From assembly GCF_900089775.1 (NCBI RefSeq), contig NZ_FLOB01000020.1:1-44513 (forward strand): a stretch of 44,513 bases of DNA. Direction: 5' to 3'. Below, piece after piece: positions 24,308 through 32,897 of this stretch. Each line of letters begins with the position of its first letter. Positions within the stretch are counted from its first letter, which is position 1. The DNA is from Marinomonas spartinae (GTDB lineage: Bacteria > Pseudomonadota > Gammaproteobacteria > Pseudomonadales > Marinomonadaceae). The translations under genes were made by a program, and so were the position numbers. Below the pieces are notes generated by a model. That model saw only the letters and a program-made list of their open reading frames with translations, was not told the origin of the DNA and ran no database searches.

Positions 24308-25306
24308 TTAATAACCCTCCCGATAATCTTCTACTTTGCCTGAAAAGATGCGGTATCCCCACAGGGTGTAGAGGCAAATAATCGGAATAAAAATACACAC
24401 CCCAGGCAAGACAAACTCTAAGGTTGTTTTAGGTGAGACGGCTTGCCACAAGGTCAGTTGTTGCGGAATCATGTACGGAAAAATACTGATAACTAAGCCT
24501 GCTAAACCAAGCAAGAAGAGCAAGATGCCACACCAGAAAGGGCGGGACTCATGGCGATGACTGTGAAGGTCTTTCCATGAGATCACCCCAGCAACAAGGC
24601 AGAGCAAAGGCAAAGGTGCAAGATAAACAAAGTTCATGCCCGAGAACCAGCGCTGATAAATATAAGGCTGGGTAAGGACAGTCCAAACACTGACAACAAC
24701 CATGGCAATCAGTACGGTGATCAATAGCGTTTTGGCAATGTTGGCCGCATGGGCTTGGATGTCGTGGCGACTTTTCATAAATAGGTAGCAAGCTGCTAAC
24801 ATGGCGTAGCCTGCCATGACCGCAAAGCCAGTGAAGAGCGTAAAGGGCGTGATCCAATGCAGACTGGAAAAGGCGCTGGAGTCTGCTGGAATACCCTGTA
24901 CCACGGTGCCTAATACAAGCCCTTGGCAGAAAGCGGCAATCGCAGAACCTGCGCTAAAGGAAAGATCCCAATAGGCACGAGAACGATCGGATTTGAAGCG
25001 ATATTCAAAAGCGACCCCCCGGAAGATCAAGGCAAACAACATCAACATCAAGGGGATGTACAAGGTTGACAGCAATGTGCCATACACTGCTGGAAAGACA
25101 CCGTATAACAGCGCACCGCCCATCACCATCCAGGTTTCGTTGCCATCCCAGACATGTGAGATGGACTGCATTAGATGATCTCTCTCCCCTGGTTTATCGA
25201 ACCAGGGGTATAAGATGCCAATGCCTAAATCAAAGCCATCTAGAGAGACATACATGAAGATAGCAAAGCCTAGAACCAAGAAATAAAATAAAGGTAAATC
25301 CATCAT
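24308..25306 (-). CDS. cioB: Cytochrome bd-type quinol oxidase subunit II (CIO type)
   Basis: 332 aa, shorter than E. coli CydB (379). About eight or nine membrane helices. The start LGFAIFMYVSLDGFDLGIGIL and WDGNETWMVMGGALLYGVFPAVY are conserved CydB/CioB segments. Overlaps the cioA stop by four bases (ATGA), so translation is coupled. With subunit I it forms the quinol oxidase that reduces O2 to water without proton pumping. Because subunit I has the short Q-loop, cioB is the better name than cydB. Confidence 0.93.
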   Translation of the reverse strand: MMDLPLFYFLVLGFAIFMYVSLDGFDLGIGILYPWFDKPGERDHLMQSISHVWDGNETWMVMGGALLYGVFPAVYGTLLSTLYIPLMLMLFALIFRGVAFEYRFKSDRSRAYWDLSFSAGSAIAAFCQGLVLGTVVQGIPADSSAFSSLHWITPFTLFTGFAVMAGYAMLAACYLFMKSRHDIQAHAANIAKTLLITVLIAMVVVSVWTVLTQPYIYQRWFSGMNFVYLAPLPLLCLVAGVISWKDLHSHRHESRPFWCGILLFLLGLAGLVISIFPYMIPQQLTLWQAVSPKTTLEFVLPGVCIFIPIICLYTLWGYRIFSGKVEDYREGY

Positions 25307-26724
25307 TTCTCTCCTTCTTGATGATGATCTTCATGTTTAAGGTTTTTTACCCAAGCAAGGGCGTAACCTGGCGCATTCATACCAATAAGTTGCTTTTCAA
25401 GCGTGGCCATTTTGGGTGGCCCTTTGCGGATGAGTTTGCGCATGAAGTACAAGTAAACAAGCCCCAATAAACTGTAGATAATAACAAAGGCGATCAAGGT
25501 AAAAAGGACACGCTGTGCGGGCAATGGCGACACCACATCGGCGGTACGAACCAGGTTATAAACCACCCAGGGTTGACGTCCTACTTCGGCAACATACCAG
25601 CCAGCAATGGTAGAAACGACCCCCATTGGCGTGAAAAACGCCACGGCACGTAAAAACCATTTGTTTTCATACAATTTGCCTTTGCGACGCAATACCAAAG
25701 CCGCTAAGGCAATCAGTACCATACCGATGCCCAAACCAACCATGATTCGGAACGACCAGAATACCAAGGGGGCGTATGGTCGGTCTTCTTTAGGGAAGGC
25801 TTTAAGACCTGTGACGGCGCCGTCAAAAGAGTGCGTTAGAATGAGACTGCCCAAATGCGGGATGCCGACTTGATAATCATTTTGTTCGGTTTTCATATTA
25901 GGGATGGCAAAGAGTAGTAACGGAACGTTGCTTTCTTTTGCTTCCCAAATCCCTTCTATGGCGGCGAGCTTGGCAGGCTGATGTTCTTTGACTTCAAGCC
26001 CTGATTGATCGCCCACAACTACTTGAACCAGTGTCAACACCAGCAACATCCACATGGTCATGGATAAGCCTTTTTTGGCGAAGTTCGTGTGTTGCTTTTT
26101 CAATAAGTAAAAAGCACTCACACCAGCAACCAATAAACAGGCGGTGATAAACGAAGCCAACAACATGTGGGTAACGCGATAAGGGAAGGATGGATTGAAA
26201 ATAACATCCATCCAGCTATCTACATGAAACACGCCATTGACGATTTTATAGCCTGCTGGGGTTTGCATCCAGGAGTTGGCGGCCATGATCCAAGTAGAGG
26301 ATATCCAGGTACCAATTGCCACAACAAGGGTCGAGATGAAATGTACTTTTGGTCCAACCCGTTGCCAGCCAAACAGCATGACACCTAAGAAGCCGGCTTC
26401 AAGGAAGAAGGCCGTCAGTACTTCGTATACCAAGAGTGGACCAAGCACTGGCCCCGCTATCTCAGAGAATTTGGAAAAGTTGGTACCAAACTCGTAAGAC
26501 ATCACGATGCCGCCAACCACGCCCATACCAAAGGTAATGGCGAAAGGCTTAATCCAAAACTTGGCAAGTTGCAAATAGCGAGGGTCGTGGGTTTTAAGCC
26601 ATAACCCTTCCCAGATCGCAATCAAGGTCGCTAACCCTATGGTGATGCTGGGGAATATAATATGGAAGCTAACGGTAAAGGCGAATTGCACTCGCGATAG
26701 CATCTCAGTGTTTAGATGTTCCAT
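25303..26724 (-). CDS. cioA: Cytochrome bd-type quinol oxidase subunit I, cyanide-insensitive (CIO) type
   Basis: 473 aa (E. coli CydA 522). His ligand regions and TVSFHIIFPSITIGLATLIA at the N-terminus are typical. The quinol-binding region reads GDQSGLEVKEHQPAKLAAIEG and GRQPWVVYNLVRTADVVSP, the pattern of short-Q-loop CioA proteins, whereas E. coli CydA has GDESGYEM and GRQPWAIGEVLPT. Inner-membrane quinol oxidase carrying haems b and d or b only. It follows a 34-aa membrane peptide gene and is the second gene of a four-gene operon whose upstream region carries a sigma54-type promoter and an FNR-like box. Weak ribosome site (TAGGT). Confidence 0.93.
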   Translation of the reverse strand: MEHLNTEMLSRVQFAFTVSFHIIFPSITIGLATLIAIWEGLWLKTHDPRYLQLAKFWIKPFAITFGMGVVGGIVMSYEFGTNFSKFSEIAGPVLGPLLVYEVLTAFFLEAGFLGVMLFGWQRVGPKVHFISTLVVAIGTWISSTWIMAANSWMQTPAGYKIVNGVFHVDSWMDVIFNPSFPYRVTHMLLASFITACLLVAGVSAFYLLKKQHTNFAKKGLSMTMWMLLVLTLVQVVVGDQSGLEVKEHQPAKLAAIEGIWEAKESNVPLLLFAIPNMKTEQNDYQVGIPHLGSLILTHSFDGAVTGLKAFPKEDRPYAPLVFWSFRIMVGLGIGMVLIALAALVLRRKGKLYENKWFLRAVAFFTPMGVVSTIAGWYVAEVGRQPWVVYNLVRTADVVSPLPAQRVLFTLIAFVIIYSLLGLVYLYFMRKLIRKGPPKMATLEKQLIGMNAPGYALAWVKNLKHEDHHQEGEK

Positions 26725-26753
26725 ATATTGACCTAATAAAGCAGTGAACAGGA

Positions 26754-26783
26754 GGATAAGCCCCTTAAAACCTTGGCTTATCC
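26754..26783 (-). other. RNA hairpin between the 34-aa peptide gene and cioA
   Basis: GGATAAGCC and GGCTTATCC form a perfect 9-bp stem with a 12-base loop, 20 bases after the peptide stop and ~30 bases before cioA. No T run on minus, so it probably sets mRNA stability or differential translation of peptide versus oxidase. Confidence 0.65.
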
Positions 26784-26803
26784 GTTAGGATGAGAACGGT
26801 GAA

Positions 26804-26908
26804 TTAAGACTTTTTATTAGACAATTCTTTGATCGCAAGCGGCGCAATTGCCAAGCAAATGATGATGGTAAAAGCGATGATTTCGGTCATAAAAGAAGCA
26901 TTATTCAT
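26804..26908 (-). CDS. 34-aa single-span membrane peptide upstream of cioA
   Basis: ATG 26908 follows AGGATAACCGCC. The peptide MNNASFMTEIIAFTIIICLA continues with IAPLAIKELSNKKS and then stops: a short polar N-terminus, one hydrophobic helix of ~20 residues and a basic tail. It is the first gene after the predicted sigma54 promoter and shares the operon with cioA and cioB. It may be an extra oxidase subunit in addition to the 44-aa peptide downstream, or a leader peptide. I know of no named family that matches. Confidence 0.72.
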   Translation of the reverse strand: MNNASFMTEIIAFTIIICLAIAPLAIKELSNKKS

Positions 26909-26936
26909 GGCGGTTATCCTATTATTTAAAGAAGTA

Positions 26937-26950
26937 TTGAGATAAATCAA
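26937..26950. promoter_or_regulatory. FNR/Anr-like box
   Basis: TTGAG-ATAA-ATCAA matches TTGAT-N4-ATCAA at nine of ten specified positions. Relative to the predicted sigma54 start (~26957, minus) it spans about +8 to +21, a position expected to repress. In Pseudomonas aeruginosa ANR represses cioAB, which fits. Confidence 0.6.
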
Positions 26951-26967
26951 TTATTTGTTCTGCATAG

Positions 26968-26983
26968 AGCAAAGCCCATGCCA
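26968..26983 (-). promoter_or_regulatory. Sigma54 (-24/-12) promoter for the cio operon
   Basis: On minus the sequence is CTGGCATGGGCTTTGCT. Against the consensus YTGGCACGRNNNTTGCW only the C after TGGCA differs, and the invariant GG-N10-GC spacing is exact. Predicted start near 26957 gives a ~49-base leader to the 34-aa peptide gene. The divergent NtrC-type regulator at 29012 has the GAFTGA motif needed to activate sigma54 polymerase. Confidence 0.75.
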
Positions 26984-27045
26984 GTCTGTGAATTGCCTTT
27001 AACCTTATGAAATATAAGAAGAAAAATTTTATGCTTGATATGGGC

Positions 27046-27060
27046 GTAAACAATGTTTAC
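27046..27060. promoter_or_regulatory. Palindrome GTAAAC-N3-GTTTAC, distal copy (probable enhancer site)
   Basis: GTAAAC-AAT-GTTTAC. It shares both arms and the 3-base spacer length with the copy at 27081-27095. It lies about 90-105 bases upstream of the predicted sigma54 start, a standard enhancer distance. Confidence 0.7.
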
Positions 27061-27080
27061 GATTTTTGTTCTGTTTAGGT

Positions 27081-27095
27081 GTAAACGAGGTTTAC
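27081..27095. promoter_or_regulatory. Palindrome GTAAAC-N3-GTTTAC, copy abutting the kinase start
   Basis: GTAAAC-GAG-GTTTAC, 35 bases centre to centre from the first copy. It contains the ribosome site (GAGG) of the kinase gene, whose ATG is at 27097, so occupancy could also control the two-component operon. Confidence 0.7.
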
Positions 27096-27096
27096 A

Positions 27097-29025
27097 ATGA
27101 CATTTTCTTTGATGCTCGAAATTGCCATGCTGTTATGCAGCGTCTGCGGCCTCTTGGTCGGAGCATGGTTATTATGGCGGGCTCGAAAGCAACACGATCT
27201 GCAAGCCCTAGCCGGATTTGCCATTATGATGGCCATTTGGTGCTTTGGTCATGTCGCTATGTTGCAGGGCTATGACGTGCTGGGGGTGAGTATCATCCTC
27301 GCCAACCCCTTTATGCCGACTTTCTTTTTGCATTTTGCTATTCGTTTTGTGAACTCGGGACCAGCACAAACCCCTTGGTTAACGCGCTTGTCGCAGTCTA
27401 TTCCGTGGTTTTATGTGGCGAGTGTTATCGTGGTGCTATGGAGCTGGTGGATACAAGGCGGTGCGTCGACCAAAACCTTGCAAGTGGATTCATTCTTCAT
27501 TTTTACCCGCAGTGGCATTGGAAACTTGGTGTATACCGTGTTATTGGGGATATTGGCCCATGGTGTCTTGTTATATGGCTGGTATCGACATAAAGGCAAT
27601 AAGCGCCGCTCGATTTTGGCCATGTTTGGCGTTGGGGCCTGGGGACTATTACTTGCGACCAGTTTTATTTTTCCCTCGTTTGGTATTGGCTGGTTTCCTT
27701 ATCCCATGCTCTTGCTACCGACCTATTTGCTCTTGCTAGTCTATGCGGTGGTGCGCTATCAAATTTTAGCCGTCAACGCCTTTGCTAACCGAGCCTTGCT
27801 CTGGGTCGCGATGATGTTGGTTATTTTATGCTTCATTGCCGTCATCAGTGTGGTGTCTGGACGCCTTGGATTGCAAGCGTTAGCCAATGTACCCAGTTGG
27901 CAACTTTGGCTCTATTCCTTGGTGGTTGTGCTGCTTGCCACACTGCTTTACCAACCGCTGAGTCGTCTGATCTCCCGTTTGATTTACCCTGGTGCGGCGC
28001 TTAATGAAACCGTCTTAGAAACCTGGTCTACCCAACTCAACCAGGCTCAAGATTGGCAAGAGTTAGTGAAAATTGGCGAACACTTACTCTCACGACAGAT
28101 AAGACATCGTGTGTTGATTCGTTTAAACATTCCTTCTCTTCTTGAGCTTAATGCACACACGGAAGGGGAGCTTTCTTTGGCTGTCTCTCTAGGGGAGAAT
28201 GGTTGGCACTATAGCCTTGTTGGATGGGGTGATACCAGTCCAGGAATGCGCTTGAGCGCCGAGGTGTTTGGCTCTTTATTTTCGACCAGTTGTGGCTTAT
28301 TGGAGCGCTCATTGGCTCTGGCCGAAGCCGAGCGAAAACGTTCAGACGAGAAGCATTTGGTGGAGCTTGGGGGCTTGTCGGCAGCCATGGCCCATGAGTT
28401 ACGTAATCCCCTCAATATTATTGCCATGGCGGCTTACGATACGCCCTCCGATATTCGTCAACATATTCAGACGCAGTTAAAACGTGCAGATCGTTTGGTC
28501 AGTGATATGTTGGTGTATTCAGGCGGGCTGTCGCTGCAGCCCGTCTCTATATCACTAGGAAATTTGATCCAAGATATGCTGGCACAAACCGAACTTGGGG
28601 GAATCCAATGGGATATGGAGATTGAAGAGGGCCTAGTGTTGGAAGCTGACCTCCATCGGCTGCAACAAGTGTTTAGCAATTTAATTGATAATGCGGTGTC
28701 TTTTTTACGCAACCAAGCCGATCCGCGCTTGCTGATTACTGCGAAAACGATGAACGCGCAGTTTGTACAGATACGAGTACATAATAATGGTCCTGAGATA
28801 GATACGTCGTTACAAACGTCCTTGTTTCAGCCATTTGTGACGAAACGAGCAGGGGGAAGTGGATTGGGGCTCGCCATTGTTCGACGGGTAATTGATGCGC
28901 ATCATGGTGAGATTCAACACAGAAACGATCTCGGCTGGCCGGTAACATTTGAGCTCATTCTTCCTTGTCACCAATCTAATGAACAATCAGAATCAACAAC
29001 GGATGGAATCTATGGCAACCAATAA
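27097..29025 (+). CDS. Multi-span membrane sensor histidine kinase, partner of an NtrC-type regulator
   Basis: 642 aa. Eight or nine hydrophobic helices fill residues ~5-285 with very short loops, so the signal is probably sensed in or near the membrane (for instance quinone state or respiratory status). A linker/GAF-like region spans ~300-410. HisKA carries His433 in AMAHELRNPLN; HATPase has N-box NLIDNAVSF and GGSGLGLAIVRRV. No receiver. ATG 27097 lies two bases after a GTAAAC palindrome. The regulator gene overlaps its 3' end. Divergent from the cio operon, which is the natural target. Similar architectures pair with PrsK/PrsR- or NtrC-type regulators; no specific name is safe. Confidence 0.9.
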   Translation: MTFSLMLEIAMLLCSVCGLLVGAWLLWRARKQHDLQALAGFAIMMAIWCFGHVAMLQGYDVLGVSIILANPFMPTFFLHFAIRFVNSGPAQTPWLTRLSQSIPWFYVASVIVVLWSWWIQGGASTKTLQVDSFFIFTRSGIGNLVYTVLLGILAHGVLLYGWYRHKGNKRRSILAMFGVGAWGLLLATSFIFPSFGIGWFPYPMLLLPTYLLLLVYAVVRYQILAVNAFANRALLWVAMMLVILCFIAVISVVSGRLGLQALANVPSWQLWLYSLVVVLLATLLYQPLSRLISRLIYPGAALNETVLETWSTQLNQAQDWQELVKIGEHLLSRQIRHRVLIRLNIPSLLELNAHTEGELSLAVSLGENGWHYSLVGWGDTSPGMRLSAEVFGSLFSTSCGLLERSLALAEAERKRSDEKHLVELGGLSAAMAHELRNPLNIIAMAAYDTPSDIRQHIQTQLKRADRLVSDMLVYSGGLSLQPVSISLGNLIQDMLAQTELGGIQWDMEIEEGLVLEADLHRLQQVFSNLIDNAVSFLRNQADPRLLITAKTMNAQFVQIRVHNNGPEIDTSLQTSLFQPFVTKRAGGSGLGLAIVRRVIDAHHGEIQHRNDLGWPVTFELILPCHQSNEQSESTTDGIYGNQ

Positions 29026-30391
29026 AATACTTTTAGTGGATGATGAACCGGCTTTCCGTGAATTAGCGGGTCGTTGGTTGACCAGGCAAGATTATGAGGT
29101 TCAAGGTGCGGGTACGTTGGATGAAGCCCGTGCGGTGTTGGCCTCGTTTGACGCCGATTTAGTGCTGTTGGATCTTTCCATGCCGCCACACTTTGATCCG
29201 CAACTTACTTTGGAGTCCATGGCGGATTTTGAGGGGCGCCCAGTGATTATCATTACTGGCAATGCGGATCGAGAGCTGGCTTTGAAAGCGGTGTCCCTTG
29301 GTGCATGGGATTTTATCGCTAAGCCAATTGACCCTGATATGTTAGCCGTTGTGGTACGTCGAGCCATTACGAAAACCACATTGGAACGTGAAATTAGCCA
29401 GCTTAAACAGTCTACTCAGCAGCCGACGGGAGCGGCCAGTTATTTAGGTCTCTCCCCAAACGCACAGAAAGTTCGAGCGTTGATTGAACGTATTGCGCCG
29501 ACCAATGTAAGAGTCTTGGTGACAGGGCCTTCTGGTACTGGCAAAGAAGTGATCTCCCGCGCTCTGCACGATGCTAGCCTGCGAGCCAATCATGCTTTTA
29601 TTTCAGTGCATTGTGGGGCGATCCCGGCTGAATTGCTAGAAAGTGAATTATTCGGCTACGTGAAAGGGGCTTTTACCGGCGCGGAGAAAGACAAGGTGGG
29701 ATTATTAGCGCTGGCGGATAAGGGCACTTTGTTCTTAGATGAAATTGGTGAAATGCCGCTGCCTATGCAAGTGAAACTGTTACGAGTCTTGCAAGAAGGG
29801 ACGTTCTTCCCCGTCGGTGGTCGTGAACAAAAACACATTGATGTGCGAGTGATCTCGGCAACCAATGCGGATTTGGTCGAAAAAGTTCGTGATGGCTCCT
29901 TTCGAGAGGATTTGTATTATCGAATTAAGGGCGTGAATATCGAAACACAGGCATTGGCGGAACGGCTGGAAGATGTGCCCATCCTGTTACAAGCTTTTTT
30001 ACAACGCTTACAGTCCCAGCAGTCAAAGGTATTGCAACTCACAGCCGAGGCGATGCAGTGGTTTCGTCGTCAACAATGGCCCGGCAATGTACGAGAGCTA
30101 AAAAACACATTAGACAGCGTGGTATCCATTTGTCCACAAGGTCGCATTACCTTAGAGGATATTCAACTGCTTTATCCTGATGCGTCTGCACAGCAAAGCA
30201 TGGAGCAATTAGCGACCGCCAATAGTTTATTGCCGGATGACAAAACGTTAGAAGAGCAGGTTCGTGAACTGGAAATTCGTTTAATACGTCAAGCGCTAGA
30301 CGCGAGTGATGACAATCGTAGTCAGGCCGCTCGTCAGTTAGGACTATCACGGCAAGGGTTGCTGAAAAAAATTGAACGCTATGGCTTGTAG
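29012..30391 (+). CDS. NtrC-family sigma54-dependent response regulator
   Basis: 459 aa from ATG 29012, overlapping the kinase stop by 14 bases; in-frame ATGs at 29003 and 28979 are alternatives. Receiver domain ~1-120 with Asp54 in LVLLDLSMPP. AAA+ domain ~140-370: Walker A GPSGTGKE, the sigma54-contact loop GAFTGA, Walker B TLFLDEIGE, RVISATNADL and an R-finger region. C-terminal Fis-type helix-turn-helix SQAARQLGLSRQGLLKKIE. It should bind enhancer DNA and remodel sigma54 polymerase. The two GTAAAC palindromes and the sigma54 promoter in the divergent region make the cio operon the predicted target. Confidence 0.93.
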   Translation: MATNKILLVDDEPAFRELAGRWLTRQDYEVQGAGTLDEARAVLASFDADLVLLDLSMPPHFDPQLTLESMADFEGRPVIIITGNADRELALKAVSLGAWDFIAKPIDPDMLAVVVRRAITKTTLEREISQLKQSTQQPTGAASYLGLSPNAQKVRALIERIAPTNVRVLVTGPSGTGKEVISRALHDASLRANHAFISVHCGAIPAELLESELFGYVKGAFTGAEKDKVGLLALADKGTLFLDEIGEMPLPMQVKLLRVLQEGTFFPVGGREQKHIDVRVISATNADLVEKVRDGSFREDLYYRIKGVNIETQALAERLEDVPILLQAFLQRLQSQQSKVLQLTAEAMQWFRRQQWPGNVRELKNTLDSVVSICPQGRITLEDIQLLYPDASAQQSMEQLATANSLLPDDKTLEEQVRELEIRLIRQALDASDDNRSQAARQLGLSRQGLLKKIERYGL

Positions 30392-30401
30392 TGTATTTAT
30401 A

Positions 30402-31304
30402 TCACTGTGTTTGCTGTGTTAGTAGATCACTTAAATAGGTTAAAAAGTAGCGCACAATGATAGAGTGTTTGCGGCGTGACATTACTTGCACCTGTAAGCT
30501 CCTCTGCATTAGTGAGGGAGCATGTATAGGGCGAATAACAAGGTTATCTTGTTTGGCCCGACGAGCTACAGTGAGCTCGCCACATAAGGCAATGGCGTCG
30601 CTACTTTCTGATACAAAGGTATAAATTGTTCCTACTGTGCTACTGGTCAGAACAGGGGCAATGTGGATGCCTTCAATCTGGCAGGCGATATCTAGTAAGT
30701 AGCTTAAGGTCGTGCCGGGCTCTGAAGACGCCAAAGGATATTCGGTTAAATCTGTGATATTGAGAAAGGCTTTTTCAGCCAAAGGATGATTGTTAGATAA
30801 TAATGCCACCACGGGGGAAGGGCATTGTAATGTGATTTCTACCCCCTGTTCTGGTTGTAAACTGAAGGTTAGGGCTGCATCTACTTTCCCCTCTTTGACC
30901 AGTTGCGTGGCTTTACTGGATCCGACGACTTGGAGCGAAAAACGAGCGCTTGGGTAGGCATGGCGAAACTGGGCAACCGCATGGGGTAAAAAGTCCCACG
31001 CCATGCCTTCAGGGCATGCCAGCGCAATGGACTGCTGTTGGATATTATTAATGCCTTTCATTTCTGCCAAGACGTTTTTAAATTCCAAGGCATTACGAAG
31101 CGAGTAAGTATAGAGAATGTCGCCTGCTGTGGTGAGTGACATGCCTCTGGCTTTGCGTTCAAAAAGCGGCAGTTGTAGCCTTTCTTCTAATTGGGTTATT
31201 TGGCGACTAATGGCCGAAACGGCCACATGCAGTTCTTCTGATGCGGCAGACAGAGAGCCCGCTTTAGCGACAGCGTGGAAGTACTTGAGTGATATATCGT
31301 GCAT
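30402..31304 (-). CDS. LysR-family transcriptional regulator
   Basis: 300 aa. N-terminal winged helix (residues 1-60: YFHAVAKAGSLSAASEELHV, then AVSAISRQITQLEERL) and a LysR substrate-binding domain with the usual two-lobe pattern (~90-295). ATG 31304. Divergent from the M20 peptidase gene at 31412 with 107 bases between, the classic LysR layout, so it probably controls that gene and possibly the MHS transporter beyond it. Its 3' end is convergent with the NtrC-type regulator, 10 bases apart. Ligand unknown. Confidence 0.92.
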   Translation of the reverse strand: MHDISLKYFHAVAKAGSLSAASEELHVAVSAISRQITQLEERLQLPLFERKARGMSLTTAGDILYTYSLRNALEFKNVLAEMKGINNIQQQSIALACPEGMAWDFLPHAVAQFRHAYPSARFSLQVVGSSKATQLVKEGKVDAALTFSLQPEQGVEITLQCPSPVVALLSNNHPLAEKAFLNITDLTEYPLASSEPGTTLSYLLDIACQIEGIHIAPVLTSSTVGTIYTFVSESSDAIALCGELTVARRAKQDNLVIRPIHAPSLMQRSLQVQVMSRRKHSIIVRYFLTYLSDLLTQQTQ

Positions 31305-31411
31305 CAGCTTTCTACTTTATCGAAGCCTCGGTTATATAATTAATAATTGTTGTAAAGCTTCTCCCATCTTAAGCTAAATGTCGTATTTAAAGCGATATTT
31401 TGGGAGAAAAA

Positions 31412-32812
31412 ATGAGTGATGTTTCCAGTCAAGGTCGACAATTGGCATTGCAACTCGCTGCGCAGACGCTAGAAGAGGGACTTTTTATCGACACGTTAAC
31501 GCGTCGTGTTCGTTTTCCTACTGAAAGCCAAAATCCTGATGCCAGTAGTCACTTGCATCGCTACCTTATTGAAGAGATTCAACCCACTTTAGAAGCGTTG
31601 GGCTTTGACTGTGAGATTTATCCGAATCCTATCGAATCTTGCCCGCCTTTATTGATTGCCAAACGTATCGAAGACGATGCGTTACCGACCCTGTTAACTT
31701 ACGGGCACGGAGACGTCACGAATGGGCAGGCGGAATTGTGGCAAGCAGGTACACATCCGTGGACATTGTCGCAGATTGGTGAGCAAATCTTTGGTCGTGG
31801 CACGGCCGACAATAAAGGCCAGCACACTATTAATCTTATGGCGCTAGCGTCTGTTCTTGAGGCGCGCCAAGGTAAACTGGGTTACAACATCAAAGTGCTG
31901 TTCGAAATGAGCGAAGAAATTGGCTCAAAAGGGTTGGAGCATTTTTGTCGGGAGCACAAAGACGCACTGCAAGCCGATGTGTTTTTGGCGTCCGATGGCC
32001 CCCGTCTTAATGCCCACACCCCCACGATATTTTTAGGTTCCCGTGGTGTTTGTCAGTTTCGGTTGCGTTGTGAAACGGGCAACGGTGATCGCCATTCTGG
32101 AAACTGGGGTGGTGTTATTACCAACCCTGCCATACGTTTACAGCATGCGTTAGCCAGCTTAACAACCGCTGATGGTCGCGTCACCGCTACCTGTTTACGG
32201 GCGCCTTTGCCTAATGGTGTTGCCGCAGAGATGATGCGTGAATTAACCATTGGTGGTAGCGCGAGTGACCCCGTCTTGAATGATCAATGGGGGGAGGTTC
32301 AATTGAGCGACGGCGAGCGCTTATTTGGTTGTAATACGCTTGAAGTGATCGCGTTGGGGGCGGGTGATATTAACAAGCCTATTGGTGTTATCCCGAATGT
32401 CGCCGAAGCCGTGTGTCATTTACGTATTGTCCCCGGAACTGATTGGCAAAACTTGGTGGCCAATTTGACGGCTTTTCTTGAAGAGCAGGGCTTAGGGGAT
32501 GTGAAAGTCCTTTATGACGGCGGCTACAATGCAACACGGTTGGACCCCGCACACCCTTGGGTCGGATTTGTAAAAACATCGATGGAGACATCGTTGGGGC
32601 AAACGGTCACTGTATTACCCAACTTAGGTGGCACGATTCCGAATCACTGCTTTGCCGATGTATTAGCATTGCCGACGGTTTGGATGCCTCATTCTTATCC
32701 TTCCTGTAAGCAACATGCGCCAGACGAACATCTTCTGGAGAGTATTGTAAAACAAGGGCTGTTATCAGCCGCTGGGGTATTTTGGGATCTTGGTGAGCAC
32801 TGGCCTAGTTAG
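31412..32812 (+). CDS. M20-family metallopeptidase/amidohydrolase
   Basis: 466 aa from ATG 31412 behind GGGAG (a TTG at 31400 is in frame but carries that site). M20 di-zinc motifs: TYGHGDV (metal His and catalytic Asp), GRGTADNKGQ (bridging Asp), MSEEIGSKG (catalytic Glu and metal Glu), ASDGP (metal Asp) and a late His in IPNHCFADV or KQHAPDEH. Cytoplasmic; cleaves a dipeptide, acylated amino acid or similar amide. Divergent LysR gene and convergent MHS-family transporter suggest a small uptake-and-hydrolysis unit for one compound. Substrate not readable. Confidence 0.9.
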   Translation: MSDVSSQGRQLALQLAAQTLEEGLFIDTLTRRVRFPTESQNPDASSHLHRYLIEEIQPTLEALGFDCEIYPNPIESCPPLLIAKRIEDDALPTLLTYGHGDVTNGQAELWQAGTHPWTLSQIGEQIFGRGTADNKGQHTINLMALASVLEARQGKLGYNIKVLFEMSEEIGSKGLEHFCREHKDALQADVFLASDGPRLNAHTPTIFLGSRGVCQFRLRCETGNGDRHSGNWGGVITNPAIRLQHALASLTTADGRVTATCLRAPLPNGVAAEMMRELTIGGSASDPVLNDQWGEVQLSDGERLFGCNTLEVIALGAGDINKPIGVIPNVAEAVCHLRIVPGTDWQNLVANLTAFLEEQGLGDVKVLYDGGYNATRLDPAHPWVGFVKTSMETSLGQTVTVLPNLGGTIPNHCFADVLALPTVWMPHSYPSCKQHAPDEHLLESIVKQGLLSAAGVFWDLGEHWPS

Positions 32813-32843
32813 AGATAACAAATATCAATATCTGCACCATCCT

Positions 32844-32878
32844 AAAATAGGCGACCTCACTATGACGTCGCCTATTTT
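32844..32878. terminator. Bidirectional rho-independent terminator
   Basis: AAAATAGGCGA and TCGCCTATTTT form a perfect 11-bp stem with A-rich and T-rich flanks on both sides, between the convergent M20 and MHS transporter genes. Confidence 0.9.
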
Positions 32879-32897
32879 GTGGCGTCTTATGATGGGC

